A DNA stretch of 8,055 nucleotides from Desulfurococcales archaeon. GTDB lineage: Archaea > Thermoproteota > Thermoprotei_A > Sulfolobales > Acidilobaceae. A program made the position numbers and the translations under genes. A model generated the notes under the pieces. It was given only the letters and a program-made list of their open reading frames with translations, was not told the DNA's origin and ran no database searches. The stretch lies in assembly GCA_015521095.1 (NCBI GenBank), contig WAOU01000089.1:1-8055 (forward strand). Reading direction: 5' to 3'. Every line of letters begins with the position of its first letter. Positions within the stretch are counted from its first letter, which is position 1. Shown here piece after piece: positions 1 through 6,348 of the stretch.

Positions 1-67
1 GAGTGGTGTAGTATATACTGGATTAATTACGTTGATACCTATAGTTTATTTTCTGGAAGAATAGTAG

Positions 68-79
68 AATTATATAGTT
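68..79 (+). promoter_or_regulatory. Probable TATA box of the two-gene ABC exporter operon
   Basis: The stretch around 70-77 (TTATATAG) with purine-rich bases just upstream (GTAGAA) fits an archaeal BRE/TATA element. A start of transcription about 25 bases further on would fall near 97-101, giving a leader of roughly 17-21 bases, enough to hold the GGTGG element at 102-106. A second AT-rich tract (GATATATT, 84-91) is an alternative but would make the message nearly leaderless. The rest of 1-67 holds only AT-rich sequence and a 10-base palindrome (AGTATATACT, 10-19) to which no role can be given. Confidence 0.5.
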
Positions 80-100
80 CCACGATATATTCACGTATTC

Positions 101-125
101 AGGTGGAACGATGAACAATGCCTGA
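101..125 (+). promoter_or_regulatory. Ribosome binding site and overlapping four-codon mini-ORF before the first exporter gene
   Basis: AGGTGG at 101-106 resembles the archaeal Shine-Dalgarno sequence. It lies 4 bases before an ATG at 111 and 11 bases before the ATG at 118. The ATG at 111 opens a frame of only four codons (Met-Asn-Asn-Ala) that ends with TGA at 123-125, overlapping the start of the exporter gene in another frame. The ATG at 118 is the first possible start of the exporter gene because an in-frame TGA sits at 112-114. Whether ribosomes use the first ATG, and so affect exporter translation, cannot be told from the sequence. Confidence 0.4.
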
Positions 126-1884
126 CGATGCTTCGCCTGAATCATCGAAACGCTACGGATTCACAAGCATATTCAGGGTACTCTCCTACCTCAGAGACAA
201 CACGCTACGATTCATCGCGGCCATAGTACTAATTATTCTCATGGCATACACGAACGCGATAATCCCCGTACTAATAAAGAACGCGATAGACCTGGGAATA
301 TCGCAGGGAAGCACAAGGACAGCCATATACTACAGCCTCTTAATACTAGGGGCAGGGATACTCAACGGCGTATTCAGCTTTACTGGCAGGATACTCCTGG
401 TTAAAGCATCACAGGAAGCAGTCTATCGGCTTAGGCTGGACGCATTCAGGGCAGTCCAGAGACAGAGTATGGAGTTCTTCAACAAGACACTCGTCGGACA
501 ACTAATAAGTAGGATAACAAATGACGCCGAGAGAATCACTGGGTTCCTATCCTTCAGGCTCCGCATGCTGGTCTACTCCAGCTTCCTAATAGGCATATCC
601 GTCTACTACATGCTAGGCATGAGCACCAGCCTAACACTTATAGCACTCGCCACCATAGCCATAGTAATGACTATAAACGCCCTATACGCGATGAAGGTAA
701 GACCAGTATACGACAAGGTAAGACACCAGACAGGAAGCGTAGCAGCAGTATCCACAGGCCTCATAGCCGGTATAAAGACAGTAAAGAGCCTTGCAGTCGA
801 AGACAGCCTATTCGCCCGATTCCAGGATGAGAACAAGAAACTCTACGAGTACTCTGTCGAGGCCACGCGCATAACAAGCCTCTATGGGAACCTCCCCTTC
901 CTCGTCATGGGAGCCTCAATGACTGGGATCCTCCTTATCGGAGGACGCGCGATAATAGGAGGAGGTCTAACAGTCGGTGTCCTCGTAGCATTCCTAACTT
1001 ACATGCTTACAATGACATGGCCCCTGAGAGCCCTAGGATTCATAATTGGAGATATGCAGAGAACTGTGGCAGCAGCAGCTAGATTGTTTGATATAATCGA
1101 CTCCGCGCCGAGCCAACTGGATCCAGAGGATGCATTAGACTTACCAAGTCCAAGAGGAGATGTAAGAGTAGAACACGTAAGCTTCTCATATAGGGGAGGA
1201 AAAAAGGTACTAGACGACGTATCCCTACATGTCCCGCCAGGAGAGAAAGTTCTAATCACCGGCCCGCCCGGATCCGGTAAAAGCACCTTATTAAAACTCA
1301 TAGCCCGGCTATACGAGCCTGATTCAGGTAGGATTCTCATTGATGGAGTAGACCTGAGAAGGATCATGAATAGCACGCTCAGGAGAATAATAGCATACGT
1401 TCCCCAGGAGCCCTTCATATTCAACAGGAGCATTAGAGAAAACATCGCTCTCGCTAAGCCAGATGCTAGCCTGGAAGAAATCGTGAGAGCTGCGAAAATA
1501 TCGAAAATCCATGACTTCATAGCTAGTCTCCCTAATGGCTACGATACGATTGTTGGAGAGAAAGGAGTCACTCTCTCTGGAGGCCAGAGACAACGTATTG
1601 CTCTCGCTAGAGCCCTCTTACTGGATCCAAAGATTCTGCTCCTCGATGATCCAGTCTCGAACCTTGACGCCGAGACAGAAAAGATGCTCGTAGAAGACCT
1701 CATAGATATAGCCAAGGATAGAACAGTCATCGTTGTATCACAGAGGCCCAGCCTCCGTGTCCTCGCCGACAAGATTATCGTAATGGTGGACGGAAGAATA
1801 GTCGAGGAGGGTACACATGATGAGCTACTAGAACGAAGAGGACACTACTGGAGCATCCTCGCTAGCCACGGTGAAATACAATGA
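118..1884 (+). CDS. ABC exporter half-transporter, permease-ATPase fusion with degenerate catalytic site (subunit 1)
   Basis: This is a full-length type IV (B-family, MsbA/LmrA-like) half-transporter of 588 residues. About six membrane helices lie near residues 31-52, 69-94, 150-166, 171-190, 260-280 and 282-302, followed by an ATPase domain from about 346. Visible motifs are Walker A GPPGSGKST (382-390, Lys388), Q-loop Gln430, signature LSGGQ (486-490), Walker B ILLLD (506-510) and D-loop SNLD (514-517). Two catalytic positions are changed: the Glu after Walker B is Asp511, and the switch His is Gln542. Such changes mark the degenerate-site subunit of heterodimeric exporters (TM287, BmrC and LmrC type), which must pair with a partner carrying the intact Glu and His. 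The next gene is that partner, overlapping by four bases. An in-frame stop directly upstream fixes the ATG start. The substrate is unknown; drugs, lipids or peptides are all possible. Confidence 0.96.
   Translation: MPDDASPESSKRYGFTSIFRVLSYLRDNTLRFIAAIVLIILMAYTNAIIPVLIKNAIDLGISQGSTRTAIYYSLLILGAGILNGVFSFTGRILLVKASQEAVYRLRLDAFRAVQRQSMEFFNKTLVGQLISRITNDAERITGFLSFRLRMLVYSSFLIGISVYYMLGMSTSLTLIALATIAIVMTINALYAMKVRPVYDKVRHQTGSVAAVSTGLIAGIKTVKSLAVEDSLFARFQDENKKLYEYSVEATRITSLYGNLPFLVMGASMTGILLIGGRAIIGGGLTVGVLVAFLTYMLTMTWPLRALGFIIGDMQRTVAAAARLFDIIDSAPSQLDPEDALDLPSPRGDVRVEHVSFSYRGGKKVLDDVSLHVPPGEKVLITGPPGSGKSTLLKLIARLYEPDSGRILIDGVDLRRIMNSTLRRIIAYVPQEPFIFNRSIRENIALAKPDASLEEIVRAAKISKIHDFIASLPNGYDTIVGEKGVTLSGGQRQRIALARALLLDPKILLLDDPVSNLDAETEKMLVEDLIDIAKDRTVIVVSQRPSLRVLADKIIVMVDGRIVEEGTHDELLERRGHYWSILASHGEIQ
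1870..1874 (+). promoter_or_regulatory. Ribosome binding site of exporter subunit 2
   Basis: GGTGA lies inside the last codons of subunit 1, six bases before the ATG at 1881. This is optimal spacing for an archaeal Shine-Dalgarno site. With the ATGA stop/start overlap it supports the start choice and coupled translation of the two subunits. Confidence 0.75.
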
Positions 1885-3617
1885 CGGGCAGGAGTCAGAG
1901 CAGTCTCGCAATATTCAAGAGGTTCCTGTCAGAGGCATTCGTGCATAGAAGACTCCTAGCCGTCATATTACTAGCCATTATAGGCTCGACGATCTCTACG
2001 CTTGCGGCACCATATATTCTTAGGATAGCGATTGACGAGTACATAGTACCAGGCAGGTTCGAGGATCTAGTAGGAATCGCACTACTTTATCTTATAGCAT
2101 TGACAGGACAGTGGCTCTTCACAACTCTACAGACATACACGGTACAGGTATTTGGGCAACGAGTGCTTTTCGATCTTCGCGCCAGGCTACAGAGAAAACT
2201 GCTGGACTCTAAACTAGACTATTTCAAGGACAAGCGAACCGGGGATCTAGTCTCCAGGATAATTAATGATACGAGCATGGTTAACGATGTGCTTGTATCT
2301 GGCCTGCTAGGCGGTATAGGAAGTCTTTTAAGCTTGATAGGGATTATTGGGGCAATGCTCCTCTTAGATGTCCGATTAACCGTTGTCGCTATGACCACTA
2401 TACCCTTGATGGTGATCATATCAAAATACTTTGGAGGACGAATATACAGGGCATATAGGGATACGAGACAGAAGATAGCAAAAATCTCCAGTATAGTTGA
2501 AGAGTCTGTGAGCGGTATAGAGACTGTGAAGGCGTTTGGAAGAGAGCCGATGGTGGAAGAAGAGTTTAGCCGTGCCTCCAGGGATACTGTAAAGGCCTAC
2601 ATGAGGGTCGCCTACTACATGGGCTTCTTCTGGCCTCTCATGAACATATCCTCCCTCCTTAGCATAGTAATAGTACTAGCCTACGGATCATATCTAGCCT
2701 ACACAGGAGCCGTTAGCCTCGGAATAGTAGTAGCATTCGTCCAATACACTCAGAGATTCAGGGGACCAATCAACAATGTAGTAAGCATGTATGACAGCCT
2801 TCAATCAGCACTAGCATCCCTCGTCAGAATATACGAGGTTCTAGACGATGAAAACATCGAGGAAACAGCAGGTGAAAAAATAGACAGGCTCAAAGGAGAA
2901 ATAGAGTTCCGCGAAGTCTGGTTCGAATACGAGCCAGGAAACCCAGTTCTAAAGAATATAAACCTCCATATCCGGCCCGGCGAGACCATAGCACTAGTCG
3001 GTAGAACAGGGGCAGGGAAAACTACTCTTGCGAACCTAATAATGCGGTTCTACGACCCCACCAAGGGCCTGCTCTTTTACGATGGAAAAGACAGTAAACA
3101 ACTGGATAGGCGAAGCATACGTGCTAGAATCGGCTATGTTCCGCAGGAGACCTATCTGTTCCCAGGAACAATAGCAGAGAACATCCAAATAGCAAACCCC
3201 AATGCTACAAAGGAAGACGTAGTAAAGGTATGTAAGGAGCTTGGAATACACGAATTCATAATAAGACTCCCCCAAGGATACGATACACCTGCAGGAGAGG
3301 CAGGAAAACTATTGAGCGTTGGAGAAAAACAACTAATATCCCTTGCACGAGCCCTCATACGCGACCCAGATATAATCGTATTAGATGAGGCTCTTTCAAG
3401 TGTAGATTCTAAAACAGAGCATCTTATACATAGGGCTCTGAGGAGACTACTCCAGGGCAGGACGAGTATAATAATAGCGCACAGGCTAGCTATTACAAAA
3501 ATTGTTGATAAGATAATCGTGATAGATAACGGAGAAATAATTGAGGATGGAAGCTTTAAAGAACTCCTGAGAAAAGAAGGATACTTCTATCGACTCTATG
3601 TATCGCAGAAAGGTTAG
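1881..3617 (+). CDS. ABC exporter half-transporter, permease-ATPase fusion with intact catalytic Glu and degenerate signature (subunit 2)
   Basis: A second B-family half-transporter, 578 residues, with about six membrane helices near 20-45, 60-80, 138-158, 160-180, 250-270 and 275-295, and an ATPase domain from about 340. Walker A is GRTGAGKT (374-381, Lys380), the Q-loop Gln is 422, Walker B is IIVLD (498-502) followed by the catalytic Glu503, the D-loop is SSVD (506-509) and the switch His is 534. The signature reads LSVGE (478-482) instead of LSGGQ. In the expected head-to-tail dimer, this subunit's Walker motifs pair with the perfect LSGGQ of subunit 1 to make the hydrolytic site. Its altered signature pairs with the Asp/Gln Walker site of subunit 1 to make the degenerate site. 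The gene starts with ATG in an ATGA overlap and ends with TAG just before a convergent operon. The two subunits are paralogues; the substrate is unknown. Confidence 0.96.
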   Translation: MTGRSQSSLAIFKRFLSEAFVHRRLLAVILLAIIGSTISTLAAPYILRIAIDEYIVPGRFEDLVGIALLYLIALTGQWLFTTLQTYTVQVFGQRVLFDLRARLQRKLLDSKLDYFKDKRTGDLVSRIINDTSMVNDVLVSGLLGGIGSLLSLIGIIGAMLLLDVRLTVVAMTTIPLMVIISKYFGGRIYRAYRDTRQKIAKISSIVEESVSGIETVKAFGREPMVEEEFSRASRDTVKAYMRVAYYMGFFWPLMNISSLLSIVIVLAYGSYLAYTGAVSLGIVVAFVQYTQRFRGPINNVVSMYDSLQSALASLVRIYEVLDDENIEETAGEKIDRLKGEIEFREVWFEYEPGNPVLKNINLHIRPGETIALVGRTGAGKTTLANLIMRFYDPTKGLLFYDGKDSKQLDRRSIRARIGYVPQETYLFPGTIAENIQIANPNATKEDVVKVCKELGIHEFIIRLPQGYDTPAGEAGKLLSVGEKQLISLARALIRDPDIIVLDEALSSVDSKTEHLIHRALRRLLQGRTSIIIAHRLAITKIVDKIIVIDNGEIIEDGSFKELLRKEGYFYRLYVSQKG

Positions 3618-3687
3618 CAGATCATATTATATTATTGTAAGTAATATTCATATAATAAAAACAATTATCATAATATCTAGTAACCAC
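3618..3687. terminator. AT-rich convergent intergenic region with weak terminator-like signals
   Basis: Seventy bases separate the two converging operons. The minus strand has a T5 run (complement of 3657-3661) about 27 bases past the stop of the ATPase gene, which could serve as an archaeal T-tract terminator. An AT-only inverted repeat (3625-3632 with 3650-3657, extended by 3633-3636 with 3643-3646 around a three-base bulge) lies beside it. With no G or C pairs, such a stem would be weak at high temperature. No clear T-run is present for the plus strand, so how that transcript ends is unclear. Confidence 0.35.
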
Positions 3688-4389
3688 TCAACTTTCACCA
3701 TCTTCATTCCCAGCATACAGCGACCTAAGTATCTCGTGACGACTGGTTTCACTTACTTTTCCATCCTCAACCACATATATCCTATCCGCAATCTTCAACA
3801 CCGCGGGATCATGGGTAGCTATAAGTACCGTTCTTTCACGCTTCAGCGATGCAACAAACTGTATTACGTATGACCTACGCTCTGCGTCGAGGAATATCGT
3901 AGGTTCATCCAGCAACAGGATCGGCTTATTTCTAGCCAAAGCTACTAATAAGCTCGCCAGGCGCTGCTCTCCACCACTAAGTATCGACACTTTTTTATCC
4001 ATTATACTGGTTAATCCTAGCTGTTCTCCTATAGGTTTCACTATTTCACTTCCATCCGATTCTCCTTTCGTTGCATATATCACGTTCTCCCTTACGGTTA
4101 GACCTGGAATAAGTAATGGTTTCTGCGGCATGTAGCTGACGCATTCGGCTAGTGTCCATGAAAAACCTTTCTCTATTACATTATATCCACATACATACAC
4201 GCTCCCGCTATCAGGCTTATCAAAGCCAGCAATAATGTGGAAAATACTTGTTTTTCCACTTCCTGTCCGGCCCAGTAATAGTACGATCTCATTAGGATAA
4301 ACTGTCATATTAATGTTCCTTAGCTCGAACACTGATCCGGTATAAGTGACTCGTCTTGAGACATTTATTAACTGTATAATTGGCTTCAT
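3688..4389 (-). CDS. ABC transporter ATPase of the LolD/MacB/FtsE type
   Basis: A free-standing ATP-binding subunit of 233 residues, the usual size for this family. All key motifs are intact: Walker A GRTGSGKT (40-47, Lys46), Q-loop Gln89 in MPQKP, signature LSGGE (137-141), Walker B ILLLD (157-161) with catalytic Glu162, D-loop Asp168 and switch His193. The LSGGEQ signature and short C-terminus resemble LolD, MacB-type and FtsE ATPases, which drive permeases of the FtsX fold. Exactly such a permease is encoded just upstream, two bases away, so the two most likely form one complex (two ATPases with two permeases) at the cytoplasmic face of the membrane. GAGGTG (complement of 4398-4403), eight bases before the ATG, supports the start. 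It ends with TGA facing the exporter operon. What it does (extraction, signalling or export) is not known. Confidence 0.93.
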   Translation of the reverse strand: MKPIIQLINVSRRVTYTGSVFELRNINMTVYPNEIVLLLGRTGSGKTSIFHIIAGFDKPDSGSVYVCGYNVIEKGFSWTLAECVSYMPQKPLLIPGLTVRENVIYATKGESDGSEIVKPIGEQLGLTSIMDKKVSILSGGEQRLASLLVALARNKPILLLDEPTIFLDAERRSYVIQFVASLKRERTVLIATHDPAVLKIADRIYVVEDGKVSETSRHEILRSLYAGNEDGES

Positions 4390-4391
4390 CC

Positions 4392-5651
4392 TTAAGACAC
4401 CTCATTAATCAAGACACGTATACTTTTCCTCTTCAAACCATACACGGAGAATAATACTGAGACTACTAGCATAGGTACTGCTGCTATCATGAAATATTTC
4501 ATGTTCCATTCCATTACAATTGTGAGTGGGAAGCTAGATCCTTCGAGAAGAACCCTTATATAGAATATCGAGACAGCTATTAGTGACAATAATGAGACGG
4601 ATCCAAGTACTATAATGACCTCGAGCACAAACAGCTTTATCATTGACGCCATATCATAGCCGTTGATCATCATAAAAGTAATAATTCTTGAATTATAGTT
4701 TATTAGATCATTCACAAATTTGTAAGTTACAACAATTAAGACTATGATTCCTAACACTAGATCTATAAAGATAGGAGAATCCGGTTTAACTGCATGCCTA
4801 TTAAGCCTTTCATAACTATCCTGTAACAAGCTTTCCTTGCTAACCACTCTAATATTTTGTTCTCCGATTGAAGAAGAAAAGCACTGTTTCACTATATCTG
4901 GATAAGACTTATCTGTACTAATCACGGGACTCGCCTTGATTTTTATATAGTATTTCCACATATCAGAGCTAGCCAGATCTATATTGGCTCTAGTCACATT
5001 GTCTATATCGACTCCTCCAAAAATCCTGAAGAATACTGCATCGTCTACGATTACTCCGTGAGAGTCCAAAAGCGGTGCTATAACTATCCCTGCTACACGT
5101 GCACTTACAGATTCAGTAAAATATACGTCAGACTCTGGCGAGACACGGTTGTAGAAAGCATAGTTAAATAAAACATCATTATCTCCTTTAGGATGGGATC
5201 CCTTTAGAAGGTGATTTGCTGTCGTTAGATTATATAATACGATATCGGATAGTGGATAGATAATCACCTTATCAGAATACCTGTACAAAGTGCTTTGCTT
5301 CACGTTATCAGCTATTTTTAGGGTAACTCCGGTTCCTTCACCTACGATGATTACGTCATATTCTGCTTTTTTACTACAATTCTGTAGTTGTCCTATAAAT
5401 TCAAGGTATGCTATTTCTCTAGAGTTTTTGTTAGGCAATAGTGTAACTTGATAATCGGCTTCCGATCTCTCGATTGGCTCGACAACCTCGAACTTATAAT
5501 ACTCGTAGGGGATAAACATAAATTGTATAACAAACATTATTATAAGAAATAATATAGAAAATTTCAATAGAAAAAACTTCTTGTTTTTTAAATTGTAAAA
5601 TAAAATTTTAAGAAAAAAATTTTTGGAATTATATTCATTATCATTTTTCAC
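4392..5651 (-). CDS. FtsX/MacB/LolC-type ABC permease with a large extracellular domain
   Basis: The 419-residue protein has the typical four-helix layout of this permease class: one helix near 28-48, an outside domain of about 245 residues (49-293), then three helices near 294-313, 339-366 and 386-406. The stretch RIITFMMINGYDMASMIKLF (322-341), leading into helix 3, matches the coupling-helix region of FtsX-fold permeases, where the ATPase docks. Only one permease unit is present, so a homodimer is expected. The outside domain has two Cys (92 and 257) that could form a disulfide. The gene starts with GTG: its first base is the last base of the TAG stop of the upstream gene, and GGTGA lies six bases before it. 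The first 40 codons are extremely AT-rich with long A and T runs. The fold assignment rests on topology and the coupling motif, since the outside domain is not recognisable to me. Confidence 0.8.
   Translation of the reverse strand: MKNDNEYNSKNFFLKILFYNLKNKKFFLLKFSILFLIIMFVIQFMFIPYEYYKFEVVEPIERSEADYQVTLLPNKNSREIAYLEFIGQLQNCSKKAEYDVIIVGEGTGVTLKIADNVKQSTLYRYSDKVIIYPLSDIVLYNLTTANHLLKGSHPKGDNDVLFNYAFYNRVSPESDVYFTESVSARVAGIVIAPLLDSHGVIVDDAVFFRIFGGVDIDNVTRANIDLASSDMWKYYIKIKASPVISTDKSYPDIVKQCFSSSIGEQNIRVVSKESLLQDSYERLNRHAVKPDSPIFIDLVLGIIVLIVVTYKFVNDLINYNSRIITFMMINGYDMASMIKLFVLEVIIVLGSVSLLSLIAVSIFYIRVLLEGSSFPLTIVMEWNMKYFMIAAVPMLVVSVLFSVYGLKRKSIRVLINEVS
5520..5625 (-). other. Extremely AT-rich start of the permease gene with several T runs on the coding strand
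   Basis: In 5521-5640 I count only 15 G or C bases in 120. The coding strand carries a T7 run (complement of 5613-5619), a T6 run (complement of 5571-5576) and several T4 runs within about 60 bases. Closely spaced T runs on the non-template strand are what archaeal RNA polymerase uses for intrinsic termination. The region could therefore reduce read-through from the secreted-protein gene into the transporter genes. It encodes the Lys/Asn/Phe-rich N-terminus and first membrane helix, which partly explains the composition. Confidence 0.35.
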
Positions 5652-6199
5652 TACCAGTCACCGCCTGCTGTCTGCTCAAAATACGCTACATCATATTGAT
5701 CATAAATAATATCATCATGTCCTACTGCTCCATAGTATATTCCGTCATAGTACGAATATGTATTATATATTACATAAACATAGACATTAGCATCTTTATA
5801 TAATGCTATGTCCTGGTCATACTTCCATACATATAAATAACCATAGTCTTTTAAGAAGGTAGATTCTTCAAGTGTAAACACTACAACCTCAGGTGGCGGC
5901 AAGTAATCGGTAGATGTTGCTGTAACTACTGGTCTATTTGCAACTGGATCTAGTTCTTCTGTAAAATGTAATATATCTAGAAAAACATATGCAGCAGATA
6001 TAAATCCTGTACCCCTTGTTACTTCGCTAGGATCGTCTAAAACTATAGGATCAAAAGTCATTTGGTAATCCCATAGTACATTTGGCGTGAGATCTTTTTG
6101 GATTGTATAGGTTTGAGCCATTACATTTATGCCTGTTAATACAAGCAATATTGTTATTACTATTGAGAGTATTGAAAGATCTATATTAAAATCCCTCAA
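5651..6199 (-). CDS. Secreted or membrane-tethered Tyr-rich protein of unknown family
   Basis: I do not recognise this 182-residue protein. Residues 8-28 are a hydrophobic segment ending in an Ala-Gln context (VMAQ), fitting a signal peptide cleaved near 28 or an uncleaved anchor. The remainder is acidic and has no Cys. About 16 Tyr fall within the last 70 residues, in alternating hydrophobic/Tyr stretches (VYVYVIYNTY, YYDGIYYG) that suggest beta strands. It ends with Gly-Gly-Asp-Trp. It is the first gene of an operon with an FtsX-type permease and its ATPase, and its stop overlaps the permease start by one base, so it is likely a substrate, sensor or outside partner of that transporter. The start is TTG: no ATG exists before residue 27, and GGTGA (complement of 6204-6208) lies four bases upstream. 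GC is about 29% in 5701-5820, far below the flanking operons. Confidence 0.78.
   Translation of the reverse strand: MRDFNIDLSILSIVITILLVLTGINVMAQTYTIQKDLTPNVLWDYQMTFDPIVLDDPSEVTRGTGFISAAYVFLDILHFTEELDPVANRPVVTATSTDYLPPPEVVVFTLEESTFLKDYGYLYVWKYDQDIALYKDANVYVYVIYNTYSYYDGIYYGAVGHDDIIYDQYDVAYFEQTAGGDW
5658..5662 (-). promoter_or_regulatory. Ribosome binding site deciding the GTG start of the permease
   Basis: The minus strand reads GGTGA here, followed by six bases and then GTG at 5651-5649. The site lies within the last codons of the secreted-protein gene (the Gly-Gly-Asp codons). No ATG start with such a signal is near, so GTG is the likely start. Confidence 0.75.
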
Positions 6200-6203
6200 T
6201 ATA

Positions 6204-6208
6204 TCACC
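6204..6208 (-). promoter_or_regulatory. Ribosome binding site deciding the TTG start of the secreted-protein gene
   Basis: The minus strand reads GGTGA, extendable to GGTGAT, four bases before TTG at 6199-6197. Starting there gives a complete signal-like N-terminus; the next in-frame ATG would remove it. TTG is therefore favoured. Confidence 0.65.
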
Positions 6209-6238
6209 ACTCTCTAGATATATATAACGATACCTTAA

Positions 6239-6258
6239 TATATAAAGCTTTAGCTTTA
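6239..6258 (-). promoter_or_regulatory. TATA box with overlapping inverted repeat, promoter of the secreted-protein/permease/ATPase operon
   Basis: The minus strand has TTTATATA (complement of 6239-6246) directly preceded by A-rich AAAGC, a good archaeal BRE/TATA arrangement. Transcription would begin near 6216, giving a leader of about 17 bases that contains the GGTGA site. A perfect inverted repeat with seven-base arms and a two-base spacer (6243-6249 and 6252-6258) covers the BRE and the edge of the TATA box. It may be an operator for a repressor that blocks TBP/TFB binding. The positions are seen directly; the function is inferred. Confidence 0.55.
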
Positions 6259-6283
6259 AATAATATATGTTACTTTGTTCTTT

Positions 6284-6330
6284 TAAATAACAAAAATAAT
6301 AAAATAATAACTAGTTAGTTGGAAAAATAA
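6284..6330 (-). terminator. T-rich terminator of the sdh operon
   Basis: After the TAG stop of sdhB the minus strand carries several T runs: T5 (complement of 6323-6327), T4 (complement of 6301-6304) and T5 (complement of 6292-6296), within an otherwise AT-only stretch. Hairpin-free clusters of T runs like this are typical archaeal terminators. It lies just before the promoter of the next operon on the same strand, so the two operons are likely separate transcription units, with some read-through possible. Confidence 0.6.
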
Positions 6331-6348
6331 TGGACTAATATGTCTTTT

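Noticed and set aside
118..1884. Loss of catalytic Glu and His as a sign of a decaying pseudogene
   Set aside because: The reading frame, other motifs and length are intact, and the partner shows the exact complementary change. This is the known pattern of heterodimeric exporters.
3625..3657. AT-only hairpin as a strong bidirectional terminator
   Set aside because: It has no G-C pairs and would hardly form at high temperature, and archaeal termination relies on T runs. It is kept only as a weak feature.
3598..3873. Plus-strand open frame of 91 codons following the exporter
   Set aside because: It overlaps the exporter end and runs antisense through the C-terminus of the ATPase gene. It has no good binding site and low-complexity composition.
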